From positions 1-14,599 of the forward strand of contig DAHVFK010000042.1 in assembly GCA_027317055.1 (NCBI GenBank): 14,599 nt of DNA, read 5' to 3'. Under the pieces are notes generated by a model. It did no database searches and had not been told where the DNA came from. It was given only the letters and a program-made list of their open reading frames with translations. The stretch comes from Betaproteobacteria bacterium (GTDB taxonomy: Bacteria; Pseudomonadota; Gammaproteobacteria; Burkholderiales; SG8-39). A program made the position numbers and the translations under genes. Positions 1 through 7,764 of this stretch are shown piece by piece; the stretch's first letter is position 1, and every line of letters begins with the position of its first letter.

Positions 1-131
1 TCATCGCCCTGGACGCCTTTCCGCTCACCGCGAGCGGCAAGATTCTCAAGCGCGAGCTGCAGGCGTGGGCGAAGAGCGGGCGCATTGCGCCGCAGCCGGT
101 GCGCTGGAGCGAACCCGTGAAGGAGAAATGA
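1..131 (+). CDS. AMP-dependent acyl-CoA synthetase/ligase, C-terminal end (partial)
   Basis: This is the last 42 codons or so of a gene that enters from the left edge. It is read from base 3 and stops with TGA at 129-131. The visible peptide contains PLTASGKILKREL, which matches the conserved A10 motif (PxTxxGKxxKxxL) near the C terminus of the ANL superfamily of acyl-CoA synthetases. The lysine in GKI is the one that acts in the adenylation half-reaction. The family activates a carboxylic acid with ATP and then forms its CoA thioester in the cytoplasm. The substrate cannot be told from this tail. The next gene starts one base after the stop, so the ligase probably feeds its CoA ester to the hydratase, SDR and reductase that follow. 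Confidence 0.85.
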   Translation, partial: IALDAFPLTASGKILKRELQAWAKSGRIAPQPVRWSEPVKEK

Positions 132-132
132 G

Positions 133-900
133 ATGGCCATCGAATTGTCGCGCGTAGAGGAATTCGCGCTCATCCGCCTCAACCGCCCGCAGGCGCTGAA
201 CGCGCTTTCATTCCAGCTGGTCGAGGACCTCTCGCGCGCCATCGACCAGGTCGCGGCGAGCGATGCGCGCGCGCTGCTGGTCACCGGCGCGGGCGAGAAA
301 GCGTTTTGCGCCGGCGCTGACATCGCCGAGCTCTCGGGCCGCACGCTGGCGCAGACCAAGCGCGGCGCCGAGCTCGGCCAGGCCGCGATGGACAAGATCA
401 CCCGCCTGCCGATGCCTTCGGTGGCGATCGTCAATGGCTACGCCTTCGGCGGCGGGCTGGAGCTCGCGCTCGCCTGCACCTTCCGCCTGGTCACGCCGAA
501 CGCGAAGCTCGGGCTGCCGGAGATCAAACTCGGCCTCATCCCGGGCTACGGCGGCACCCAGCGCCTGCCGCGCGCGGTGGGCGAGGCGCGCGCGCTCGAG
601 ATGATCCTCAGCGCCAAGGCGCTCGACGCACAGACCGCGCTCGCCTGGGGGCTCGCGAACCGGGTCGTCGACGGCGACGCGCTCGCCGCGGGAATCGCCT
701 TCGCGCGCGAGTTCTCCCGCTTCAGCCTGCCGGCGCTCGGTTTCGCGCGCGATGCGGTCGAGCGCGCGCTCGACGCGCCGCTGCACGAGGGGCTCAGAAT
801 CGAGGCCGACCTGTCGACGCTCGCGTTCCAGCTCGATGATGCGCACGAAGGGATGGATGCGTTCATGAACAAGCGCAAGCCCGCTTTCAAAGACCGCTGA
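133..900 (+). CDS. Enoyl-CoA hydratase/isomerase (crotonase) family protein
   Basis: The 255-residue length is normal for a single-domain crotonase. Seen in the sequence: CAGADI near residue 60 and GGGLELA at 106-112, the two segments that build the oxyanion hole, and LPEIKLGLIPGYGGTQRL at 128-145. Both glutamates that add water across the enoyl-CoA double bond in rat mitochondrial hydratase have counterparts, Glu110 and Glu130. This argues for a true hydratase rather than a catalytically altered relative. The ATG at 133 is preceded by AGGAG at 121-125, inside the end of the ligase gene, and lies 1 bp after its stop. Context points to beta-oxidation-like catabolism of an acyl-CoA made by the upstream ligase. 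Chain length or ring substrate is unknown. Confidence 0.93.
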   Translation: MAIELSRVEEFALIRLNRPQALNALSFQLVEDLSRAIDQVAASDARALLVTGAGEKAFCAGADIAELSGRTLAQTKRGAELGQAAMDKITRLPMPSVAIVNGYAFGGGLELALACTFRLVTPNAKLGLPEIKLGLIPGYGGTQRLPRAVGEARALEMILSAKALDAQTALAWGLANRVVDGDALAAGIAFAREFSRFSLPALGFARDAVERALDAPLHEGLRIEADLSTLAFQLDDAHEGMDAFMNKRKPAFKDR

Positions 901-901
901 G

Positions 902-1609
902 ATGGCGAAGGTGATCGCGGTCACCGGCGCGAGCCGCGGCATCGGCGCGGCGATCGCCGCCGAGTTGATGCGTCGCGGCTTTACGGTGGGCTCTCTTACG
1001 CGCAAAGCAATCGGCATCGACGGAACCCTCCCGATCGCCTGCGACGTCAATGACGAGGCATCGCTCAAGAAGGCCTTCAAGACCCTCGCGGATAAAGCCG
1101 GGCGCATCGACGGCCTGGTCAACAATGCCGGCGTGCATCTGTACGGCAAGTCTGCCGAGCTCGAGACCGCGCGCTACGAGGAGGTGATGGACACCAACGC
1201 GCGCTCGGTGTTCCTGTGCTGCCGCGAGGTGTATCCGTATCTCGAGCGCGCCGGCGGCACGATCGTCAATATCGGCTCGTTCTTCGACAAGCTGGGCGTG
1301 AAGCAGAACCTCGCCTACTGCGCCTCCAAGGCCGCGGTCGGCGCGATCACCCGCTGCCTCGCGGTCGAGTGGGCGCCGAAGAAGATCCGGGTGCTCGACG
1401 TCGCGCCCGGCTACATCGAGACCGAGCTCAACGCCGAGGCGATGAAAAAGGGTGCGTTGCGCGCGTTCCTGGAGGCGCGCGTGCCGACCGGCGGCGCGGG
1501 CGGGGCCGAGGACGTGGCGCGGCTGGTGGCGGCGCTGTTCTCGGAGGACATCCCCTTCTTCACCGGCGAGACGATCTACCTCGACGGCGGCCAGGGGATG
1601 GCGCACTGA
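902..1609 (+). CDS. SDR-family NAD(P)-dependent oxidoreductase
   Basis: This is a classical short-chain dehydrogenase/reductase of 235 residues. The cofactor motif TGASRGIG is at residues 8-15 and the structural NNAG at 74-77. The catalytic Ser126, Tyr139 and Lys143 (YCASK) are all present. The C terminus LDGGQGMAH is the usual SDR ending. The residues after strand 2 do not settle NAD versus NADP preference. It starts 1 bp after the hydratase stop, so the two are very likely co-transcribed. The expected job is oxidation of the 3-hydroxyacyl-CoA produced by the hydratase, or reduction of a related ketone. This is inferred from position rather than from any substrate-specific motif. Confidence 0.9.
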   Translation: MAKVIAVTGASRGIGAAIAAELMRRGFTVGSLTRKAIGIDGTLPIACDVNDEASLKKAFKTLADKAGRIDGLVNNAGVHLYGKSAELETARYEEVMDTNARSVFLCCREVYPYLERAGGTIVNIGSFFDKLGVKQNLAYCASKAAVGAITRCLAVEWAPKKIRVLDVAPGYIETELNAEAMKKGALRAFLEARVPTGGAGGAEDVARLVAALFSEDIPFFTGETIYLDGGQGMAH

Positions 1610-1613
1610 GCCG

Positions 1614-2600
1614 ATGCGCGCGGTGATCGTCCGCGAGCACGGCCCGTTCCGCTCCCCGCGTCTGGAGACGGTGCCCGATCCTGTTGCGGGACCCGGGGAG
1701 GTGGTGATCGACGCGCGCGCGATCGGCGTCAACTACCCCGACCTGCTCGTGATCGAAGGCAAATACCAGTTCCTGCCGCCGCGTCCTTTCAGCCCCGGCA
1801 AGGAGGTCGCCGGCGTGGTGAGCGCGGTCGGCCCCGGGGTGACCCGCTTCAGGCCGGGCGAGCGCGTCATGGCGCAGCGCGAGCATGGCACCTACGCCGA
1901 AAAGACGCTTTCGCCCGAGGCGACCTGCTACCGCTTGCCGGACGCGCTCGGCTTCGAGGAGGGCGCGGCGCTCGGGCTCGCCTACCAGACCTCGCACTTT
2001 GCGCTGGTCGAGCGCGCGGCCTGCCGCAACGGCGAGACGGTGCTGGTGACCGGCGCCTCGGGCGGAGTCGGGCTGGCCGGGGTGGAGCTCGCCAAGGCGC
2101 TAGGCGCCAGCGTGATCGCGGGCGTCACCAGCGCCGACAAGGGCGAGCTCGCCAGGCGCCACGGTGCGGACCACGTGGTCGACCTCGCGGCGCCGAATCT
2201 GCGCGACAGCCTGCGCGCGCAGGTCTACGCCGCGGTCGGCAAGCGCGGCGTGGACATCGTGCTCGAGAACGTCGGCGGCGAGGTGTTCGAGGCCTGCTTG
2301 CGCGCGCTCGCCTGGCGCGGCCGCATGGTGGTGGTCGGCTTCGCCTCGATGCGCCTGCCGCAGATCCAGGCCAACTACCTGCTGCTGAAGAACATCTCGG
2401 CCGCCGGTCTGCAGTGGAGCGATTACCGCGAGCGCGAGCCGGTGTGGGTGCAGCGCGTGCAGGCCGAGCTCTATGCGCTCTGGGCCGAGGGCAAGCTCAA
2501 GCCCTACGTCAGCCAGCGCTACCCGCTCGCGCGCTTCGCCGAGGCGCTCGCCTGCTTCGTCGAGCGCAGGGTGCAGGGCAAGATGGTGCTGCTGCCGTGA
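1614..2600 (+). CDS. Zinc-independent MDR oxidoreductase (NADPH:quinone oxidoreductase-like)
   Basis: The protein has 328 residues and a medium-chain dehydrogenase/reductase layout. An N-terminal GroES-like catalytic domain (about 1-125) has the NYPDLL segment at 40-45. A Rossmann domain follows with TGASGGVG at 146-153, and a C-terminal lid ends in GKMVLLP. I see no cysteine/histidine zinc-ligand pattern, so it belongs with the zinc-free quinone oxidoreductase/enoyl reductase branch, which uses NADPH to reduce quinones or activated double bonds. The frame is open further upstream, but residues before Met at 1614 do not resemble the family and would overlap the SDR gene by about 150 bp. ATG 1614 lies 4 bp after the SDR stop and gives the family-typical start MRAVIVREHG. 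It is the last gene of the operon. Confidence 0.9.
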   Translation: MRAVIVREHGPFRSPRLETVPDPVAGPGEVVIDARAIGVNYPDLLVIEGKYQFLPPRPFSPGKEVAGVVSAVGPGVTRFRPGERVMAQREHGTYAEKTLSPEATCYRLPDALGFEEGAALGLAYQTSHFALVERAACRNGETVLVTGASGGVGLAGVELAKALGASVIAGVTSADKGELARRHGADHVVDLAAPNLRDSLRAQVYAAVGKRGVDIVLENVGGEVFEACLRALAWRGRMVVVGFASMRLPQIQANYLLLKNISAAGLQWSDYREREPVWVQRVQAELYALWAEGKLKPYVSQRYPLARFAEALACFVERRVQGKMVLLP

Positions 2601-2627
2601 ATGCACGGTAGCCGATTGGCAGCTACC
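2595..2627. terminator. Overlapping inverted repeats between convergent genes (possible weak terminator)
   Basis: Two mutually exclusive stem-loops cover the 22-bp gap between the convergent stops. One is CCGTG/CACGG with loop AATG (2595-2608). The other is GGTAGC/GCTACC with a 9-nt loop (2607-2627). The second contains the stop codon of the minus-strand gene. Neither is followed by a good T-tract; the nearest is CTTT at 2634-2637 on the plus strand. It may work as a bidirectional pause or end point, but it is not a textbook intrinsic terminator. Confidence 0.3.
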
Positions 2628-2919
2628 TGGAGTTCTTTAAGGCGTGCACCACCAGGCCGACTGCACAAAGCAGGAGCCCAAGCGTGGCCCCGATGTCCAC
2701 CGTGGCGACCTGCGTGCCCCATTCCGGATCGAAGAAGCGCCCGTAGTACGGTCGCAGCGTGAACACACCGTAGAGCTCCGCGGCGAGGAAGAGCGCGGCG
2801 CCCGCCACGATGCATAGCGCGCCGATTCGCGAGACTGCTCCCCGCACGAGCAACGCGCCGCCGAACAGAAATATCAGCGCCACAAACGGCAGTATCACCA
2901 AACCCAGGTTATCGATCAC
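2623..2919 (-). CDS. Small three-TM membrane protein, function unknown
   Basis: I do not recognise this 98-residue protein. Hydrophobic stretches at about 5-25, 32-54 and 74-93 look like three transmembrane helices. A polar loop with RPYYGRFFDPEW (56-67) lies between the second and third. The start is GTG at 2919, chosen because a perfect AGGAGG (complement of 2924-2929) sits 4 nt upstream and no in-frame ATG exists near the N terminus. It lies 70 bp downstream of the KimA-like transporter on the same strand with no terminator visible between them. It is therefore probably the third gene of that unit. An accessory or regulatory subunit of the transporter is possible, but only by position. Confidence 0.72.
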   Translation of the reverse strand: MIDNLGLVILPFVALIFLFGGALLVRGAVSRIGALCIVAGAALFLAAELYGVFTLRPYYGRFFDPEWGTQVATVDIGATLGLLLCAVGLVVHALKNSR

Positions 2920-2989
2920 GGTGCCTCCTGTTTTTGCGCGAGGTTGACTGGAATGAGCAGGGGGTCCGGGGCGCGATGATTCTGGTGCC

Positions 2990-4957
2990 CTAGACTTCCA
3001 CCTTCATCGGCAGGATCACCATCTGCAGCCCGGCGGCGTGCAGCCGCTCCTGCAGCACCAGCGCGGCCTGGTTGTGCAGCAGGCTGATGAACCAGTTGTC
3101 CTTCTCGAAGATCAGCTTCGAAGTGAAGAAGATGCTGTTGGGGAAGTCGGCGCGCACCTGGGCGGCGAGCTCGGCGAAGCCGTCGATCGGATCGGTGCCG
3201 AAGGACAGGTAGGATTTCGCCGCCAGCCCGTTCGAGTGGCAGAAGTTGACGAAATACTTGAGCGCCACGTTGGCCTCGGTCTGCATCGCTTCCATGTCCT
3301 CCGCGCCGCCGTAGCTGCGCGCGTCGACCGTGCGCGAGTTGATGAACACGAAATTGCGGAAGTGCCCCGGGAACATGCGCTGCACCCAGAGCAGCGCGTG
3401 CAGTCCGCCGCCGCGCGAGGAGCCCACCAGGAACACCGCGGTCGGCGCCTCGGGAACGAGCGGCGACGGTTCGGCCACCGAACCGAAGGGCACGCCCTCG
3501 AACTGCTCGTCGATGTGCTGCAGTGCCGCCTTGGTCCACTCGTAGTGTCGCCGCACCGCGACGCAGAGCAGCACGATCGCGCCGATGATCGCGAACGCGA
3601 CCCAACCGCCCTGGTCGAAGCGCTCCACCGCGAGCAGGCTCAGAATGCCGGCGCACACGATGAAGCCGAGCAGCGAGAGCAGCAGCCGGCCGAAGCGGGA
3701 TTTGCTCTCGCGCTTGCGGAACCAGTAGGTCACGAGTCCCAGCAGCGACACCGAGAAGGTGAGGAACACGCTGATCGAATACAGCACCACCAGCAGCGTC
3801 ACGCTGCCCGCCGTCCACCACAGGATGGCGAACGCGGCGAGCCCCATCACGACGATGCCGTTCTCGGTCACCAGGCGGGTCGACAGGTAGCGGAACTTGT
3901 GCGGCACCCACGAGTCGGCGGCCATGTTGGACAGCACCGCGGGCCCGCCGAGGAAACCGGTGTTCGCCGCCACGAACAGCAGCCCGGCCTCGAGCCCGAG
4001 CACGACCAGCAGGGCCCACTGGTTCGCCGCCGGCGTGTCGAAACCCATTTGATGCAGCACGGCGCCGAACGCGATCGCGTTGTAGGTGCGTCCCTCGACC
4101 GGCGTGACGTTCCACAACAGGTAGACCAGGATGATCCCGCCGGCGGTGAACGCGAGCGACAGCGCCATGAACAGCATGGTCAGCTTGCCGGTGTGCTCGC
4201 GCGGCTCGGCCAGCATGTTGACGTTGTTCGATACCGCTTCCAGCCCGGTATAGGTGCCGCCGCCCTGCGCGTAGGCGAGCAGCAGGAAGGCCGCCATCGG
4301 CGCCCAGCCGATCGCGTTGCCCAGCGCGCGCGTGTCGGCCGCCATCTCCGGGATCAGGCGGCCGAACTCTCCTGCGTGGGCGAGGATGCCGTAGGCGATC
4401 AGCACGGCGTGGGTCGCGATGAAGCCGAGGAAAACCGGCAGCAGCACTTTGATCGCTTCCTTCATGCCGCGCAGGTTGAGCAGCATCAGCACGACGACGA
4501 TCGCGAGGCCGGCGGCGAGCTTGTACTCGTGCAGCGCGACCGGCAGCAGGGAGAAAAGCGCGTCCACCCCGGCCGCGACCGAGATCGCGATCGTCAGCAC
4601 GTAGTCCACCAGCAGCGCCGCGCCGGTGACCACGCCGGCGGTCGGGCCGAGCAGGCGCGTCGCCACGCGGTAGCCGCCGCCGCCGGTCGGGAACAGCTCG
4701 ATCACCTGGTTGTAGGCGAGCGCGATGACGAACACCGTGACCACCGTGGCGAGCGCCAGATAGGGCCCGAGGTGGGTGTGGCTGCCGAGGGCGCGAAACG
4801 CCTCCTCCGGGCCGTAGCACGACGACGAGATGCCGTCGGCTCCCAGGCCCACCCAGGCGAAGAACGCCACCAGCGCGATGCTGTGCCGGGTCTTGTTCGA
4901 CAGGGGGTCCAGCGGCGCCCCGAACACGGCCTGGCGCACGCCCCGGAAGAAGCTCAA
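2990..4957 (-). CDS. KimA-like APC-superfamily permease, probable K+ importer
   Basis: The 655 residues comprise about 12 hydrophobic helices (roughly 25-468) followed by a soluble C-terminal domain of about 185 residues. The sequence follows Bacillus subtilis KimA closely. PTGGGGY (90-96), LLVDYVLTIAISVAAG (115-130) and NLRGMKEA (161-168) line up, as does HNQAALVLQERL near the C terminus. From memory, the KimA K+ sites use Asp36, Tyr43, Asp117, Thr121, Ser125, Thr230 and Glu233. The counterparts here are Asp41, Tyr48, Asp118, Thr122, Ser126, Thr237 and Glu240, all conserved. Family knowledge makes it a proton-coupled inner-membrane K+ transporter. Automatic annotation would probably say amino acid permease. 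The start is TTG at 4957, overlapping the TPR gene stop as TTGA; a GGAG lies 9 nt upstream. This start gives an N terminus of KimA-like length. Confidence 0.85.
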   Translation of the reverse strand: MSFFRGVRQAVFGAPLDPLSNKTRHSIALVAFFAWVGLGADGISSSCYGPEEAFRALGSHTHLGPYLALATVVTVFVIALAYNQVIELFPTGGGGYRVATRLLGPTAGVVTGAALLVDYVLTIAISVAAGVDALFSLLPVALHEYKLAAGLAIVVVLMLLNLRGMKEAIKVLLPVFLGFIATHAVLIAYGILAHAGEFGRLIPEMAADTRALGNAIGWAPMAAFLLLAYAQGGGTYTGLEAVSNNVNMLAEPREHTGKLTMLFMALSLAFTAGGIILVYLLWNVTPVEGRTYNAIAFGAVLHQMGFDTPAANQWALLVVLGLEAGLLFVAANTGFLGGPAVLSNMAADSWVPHKFRYLSTRLVTENGIVVMGLAAFAILWWTAGSVTLLVVLYSISVFLTFSVSLLGLVTYWFRKRESKSRFGRLLLSLLGFIVCAGILSLLAVERFDQGGWVAFAIIGAIVLLCVAVRRHYEWTKAALQHIDEQFEGVPFGSVAEPSPLVPEAPTAVFLVGSSRGGGLHALLWVQRMFPGHFRNFVFINSRTVDARSYGGAEDMEAMQTEANVALKYFVNFCHSNGLAAKSYLSFGTDPIDGFAELAAQVRADFPNSIFFTSKLIFEKDNWFISLLHNQAALVLQERLHAAGLQMVILPMKVEV

Positions 4958-5283
4958 GCCCCGAGGCTCCGTTCCAGGCGGCGGGCGAACACGGTCATTT
5001 CCTTTTCCGCCTGCTTGTCGCCTTTCGCATGCGCCGCGTCGATGCCGCGGCGGTACGCGTCGAGCGCGTCCGCCGCGCGCCCGCCATCCGCCAGCGCCTT
5101 GCCGAGCGCTTTCCAGGCCGCGGAGTAGCCGGGGTCGCGCGTCACCGCCTCGCGCAGATGGTCGGCCGCGCGCGCGTGCTCGCCCGCCTTGAGGTATTCG
5201 GCGCCGAGCGAGTAGCGCAGCAGCGCGTCGTCGCGCGGCGTGCCGAGCATCTTCTCCAGGTTCGCGATCAGCGGCGAGGGCAT
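4954..5283 (-). CDS. Small tetratricopeptide-repeat protein
   Basis: This is a 109-residue, wholly helical-looking soluble protein without a signal peptide. Two TPR units can be traced at about 19-52 (LLRYSLGAEYLKAGEHARAA and following residues to DPG) and 53-86 (AAWKALGKALADGGRAADAL and following residues). They show the usual small/large residue pattern at helix contacts. A capping helix rich in charged residues follows (88-107). TPR proteins act as protein-binding scaffolds; the partner is unknown. The ATG at 5283 has no clear Shine-Dalgarno. The stop overlaps the TTG start of the KimA-like gene by 4 nt, so translation of the two is probably coupled. It is divergent from ridA with only 50 bp between the starts. 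Confidence 0.82.
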   Translation of the reverse strand: MPSPLIANLEKMLGTPRDDALLRYSLGAEYLKAGEHARAADHLREAVTRDPGYSAAWKALGKALADGGRAADALDAYRRGIDAAHAKGDKQAEKEMTVFARRLERSLGA

Positions 5284-5333
5284 TTCGGCTAAGATGGGTG
5301 GACTGCCACGGCGATTTTACTCTCGGGCCGACG

Positions 5334-5711
5334 ATGAAGACCGTAATCCAGTGTCAGGACGCCCCGGCGGCAATCGGAACCTACTCGCAGGCGGTGCGGG
5401 CCGGGGACACCGTCTACCTTTCCGGGCAGATCGGCCTCGACCCCGCGACCATGCAGCTGGTCGAGGGCATCGAGGCGCAGATCGAGCGCGTGTTCCGCAA
5501 CTTGGCCGCGGTCGCGGCCGCGGCGGGCCTTGGACTGGAGCACGCGGTGCGCGTGACGGTCTACCTTACCGACCTCGGGCATTTCGGTAAGGTGAACGAG
5601 ATCATGGCGCGCCACCTGACGGAGCCTTACCCGGCGCGCGCCGCGGTCGGCGTGGCCAGCCTGCCGCGCGGCGCCCTGGTCGAGATCGACGCTATCCTGC
5701 ACGCGGGGTGA
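5334..5711 (+). CDS. ridA: RidA family 2-iminobutanoate/2-iminopropanoate deaminase
   Basis: The 125-residue length is the usual one for RidA/YjgF. It hydrolyses reactive enamine/imine intermediates released by PLP enzymes such as threonine dehydratase, protecting other PLP enzymes. The known active-site positions are all present: Tyr17, Ser30, Asn88, Arg102 (within PARAAV, the substrate carboxylate arginine) and Glu117. This places it in the catalytically active RidA subgroup. The frame is open back to a GTG at 5298, but the 12 extra residues have no counterpart in the family, so ATG 5334 is preferred despite a weak ribosome site. Its stop overlaps the recG start (GTGA), which makes it the first gene of a ridA-recG-ubiA unit. 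The promoter must lie in the short gap to the divergent TPR gene or inside that gene. Confidence 0.93.
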   Translation: MKTVIQCQDAPAAIGTYSQAVRAGDTVYLSGQIGLDPATMQLVEGIEAQIERVFRNLAAVAAAAGLGLEHAVRVTVYLTDLGHFGKVNEIMARHLTEPYPARAAVGVASLPRGALVEIDAILHAG

Positions 5712-7747
5712 GCGCCGAAGCGAAGCTCGCCAAGCTCGGCATCCGGTCGCGCTTCGACCTGGTGCTGCACCTGCCGCTGCGCTACGAGGACGAGACCGCG
5801 CTCACGCCGCTGCGCGAGGCGCCGGCCGGCAAGCCGGTGCTGGTCGAGGCCGCGGTCAAGCGCGTGGAAGTGGCCTACCGCCCCAGGCGCCAGCTGGTGG
5901 TGCATGCCGAGTGCGACGGCGAGCCGCTCGCGCTGCGCTTCTTCAACTTCTACGGCAGCCAACTCAAGCAGTTCGAGCGCGCGGCCGAGCAGGGCCAGCG
6001 GGTGCGTGCGTTCGGCGAGGTCCGCCCCGGATGGTTCGGCGCCGAGATGGCGCATCCGCGCTATCGCGTCGTGCGCGAAGGCGAGCCGCTGTCGGAGGCA
6101 TTGACCCCGATCTATCCCACCACCTCGGGGCTCGGCCAGCAGGCGCTGCGCAAGCAGGTGCTCGAGGCGCTGGCCGAGGCCGAGATCGAAGACACCCTGC
6201 CCGAGGCGATGCTCGCGCGCTACGGCCTCGCGCGCTTCGGCGACAGCGTGCGGCTGCTGCATCTGCCGCCGCCCGGCACCGACCTCGCCGCGCTCGCGCA
6301 CCGTACCCACCCCGCCTGGCAGCGCATGAAGTTCGACGAGCTGCTGGCGCAGCAGCTGTCCTTGCGACTTGCCTATCGCGCGCGCCGCGGCCGCGCTGCG
6401 CCCGCGCTGGCATCGAACGGTCCGCTGCTGCGGCGCTTCCTCGGCAAGCTGCCGTTCCGGCTCACGCCGGCGCAGGCGCGGGTCATGGCCGAGGTGCTGC
6501 ACGACCTCGCCGAGCCGCACCCGATGCAGCGCCTGCTGCAGGGCGACGTCGGCAGCGGCAAGACCATCATCGCCGCGATCGCCTGCCTGGCGGCCGCCGA
6601 CGCCGGCCGCCAGGCGGCAGTGATGGCGCCCACCGAGCTGCTCGGCGAGCAGCACTTCCGCAAGTTCTCGGAGTGGCTCGCGCCGCTCGGGGTGAGCGTC
6701 GCCTGGCTGCACGGCGGCCTGTCGGTAAAGCAAAAGCGCGCCGCGCAGGAAGCGATCGCGGCGGGCGAAGTCGCGATCGCGGTAGGCACGCACGCGCTGT
6801 TCCAGCGCGGGGTCGCGTTCGCACGGCTCGGCCTCGCCGTGGTCGACGAGCAGCACCGCTTCGGCGTGCAGCAGCGGCTCAGCCTGCGCCGCAAAGGCGA
6901 GGCGCGCGCCGGCGCCGCGCCGCTCGTGCCGCACCAGCTGATGATGAGCGCGACGCCGATTCCGCGCACGCTCTCGATGAGCTACTACGCCGACCTCGAC
7001 GTCTCGGTGATCGACCAGCTGCCCCCGGGCAGGCGCCCGGTGGCGACCCGTCTGGTGGCCGACGCCCGGCGCGGCGAGGTGCTGGCGCGCATCCGCGAGG
7101 CCTGCGCCGAATGCCAGCAGGCGTACTGGGTCTGTCCCGTGATCGAGGAGTCGAAGGAGGGCGAGCTGAAGACGGCGCTCGATACCTACGAAACGCTCAC
7201 GCGCGAGCTGCCGCAGCTGCGCGTCGGGCTGGTGCACGGGCGCCTCGCGGCCGCGGACAAGGCCGCGGCGATGGAGGCTTTCGCGGCGGGCCGAGTGCAG
7301 CTGCTGGTGGCCACCACGGTGATCGAGGTGGGCGTGGACGTCCCGAACGCTTCGCTCATGGTGATCGAGCATGCGGAGCGCTTCGGCCTGGCGCAACTGC
7401 ACCAGCTGCGGGGTCGCGTCGGGCGCGGCGCGCGCGAGAGCGTGTGCATCCTGCTCTACGCCGCGCCGCTCTCGGAGGGCGCGCGCGAGCGCCTAAAGAT
7501 TGTGTTCGAGATTTCCGACGGATTCGAGATCGCGCGCCGGGACCTGCTGCTGCGCGGCCCGGGCGAGGTGCTCGGCGAGCGCCAGAGCGGAGTTCCGCTG
7601 CTGCGCTTCGCGGACCTGGAGCGTGACCAGGCGCTGGTGAGCGCCGCGCGCGAGGCGGCCGAGGGGCTGCTCGCGAGCGACCCCGAGCGCGCCCGGGCGC
7701 ACGTCGCACGCTGGCTTTCCGGCCGGCAGGACTACGCGAAGGTCTGA
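5708..7747 (+). CDS. recG: ATP-dependent DNA helicase RecG
   Basis: The protein is 679 residues, against about 693 in E. coli. An N-terminal wedge/OB domain with LHLPLRYEDET (20-30) and the FFNF segment (78-81) binds branched DNA. Two helicase lobes follow with Walker A GDVGSGKT (279-286), Walker B DEQH (380-383), motif III SATPIPRTL (414-422) and motif VI QLRGRVGRG (566-574). The RecG translocation segment LLLRGPGEVLGERQSG is at 613-628. RecG reverses stalled replication forks and remodels D-loops, R-loops and Holliday junctions. The GTG start at 5708 overlaps the ridA stop by 4 nt, which implies translational coupling. About 20 residues of the E. coli N-terminal extension are absent. The core motifs are intact. 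Confidence 0.97.
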   Translation: MSAEAKLAKLGIRSRFDLVLHLPLRYEDETALTPLREAPAGKPVLVEAAVKRVEVAYRPRRQLVVHAECDGEPLALRFFNFYGSQLKQFERAAEQGQRVRAFGEVRPGWFGAEMAHPRYRVVREGEPLSEALTPIYPTTSGLGQQALRKQVLEALAEAEIEDTLPEAMLARYGLARFGDSVRLLHLPPPGTDLAALAHRTHPAWQRMKFDELLAQQLSLRLAYRARRGRAAPALASNGPLLRRFLGKLPFRLTPAQARVMAEVLHDLAEPHPMQRLLQGDVGSGKTIIAAIACLAAADAGRQAAVMAPTELLGEQHFRKFSEWLAPLGVSVAWLHGGLSVKQKRAAQEAIAAGEVAIAVGTHALFQRGVAFARLGLAVVDEQHRFGVQQRLSLRRKGEARAGAAPLVPHQLMMSATPIPRTLSMSYYADLDVSVIDQLPPGRRPVATRLVADARRGEVLARIREACAECQQAYWVCPVIEESKEGELKTALDTYETLTRELPQLRVGLVHGRLAAADKAAAMEAFAAGRVQLLVATTVIEVGVDVPNASLMVIEHAERFGLAQLHQLRGRVGRGARESVCILLYAAPLSEGARERLKIVFEISDGFEIARRDLLLRGPGEVLGERQSGVPLLRFADLERDQALVSAAREAAEGLLASDPERARAHVARWLSGRQDYAKV

Positions 7748-7764
7748 GCTATGATCCCGGCTGC

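Noticed and set aside
3038..5128. Long open frame on the plus strand opposite the KimA-like gene
   Set aside because: The composition (Gln/His/Arg/Glu-rich, no domain) is that of a shadow frame, and the minus-strand protein is a clear transporter.
5290..5319. TAAGAT (plus, 5290-5295) and TAAAAT (minus, 5319-5314) as -10 boxes for ridA and the TPR gene
   Set aside because: Neither has a recognisable -35 box at 16-18 bp; promoters for this divergent pair remain unplaced.
5298..5333. GTG start adding 12 residues to RidA
   Set aside because: The extra residues have no counterpart in RidA proteins; ATG 5334 gives the normal length.
5627..7402. Long minus-strand open frame opposite recG
   Set aside because: Shadow of recG; no ribosome site or recognisable domain.
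7750..7755. TATGAT as a -10 box for ubiA
   Set aside because: No -35 box at a workable distance, and transcription would start about 3 nt before the ATG, leaving no room for a ribosome site.
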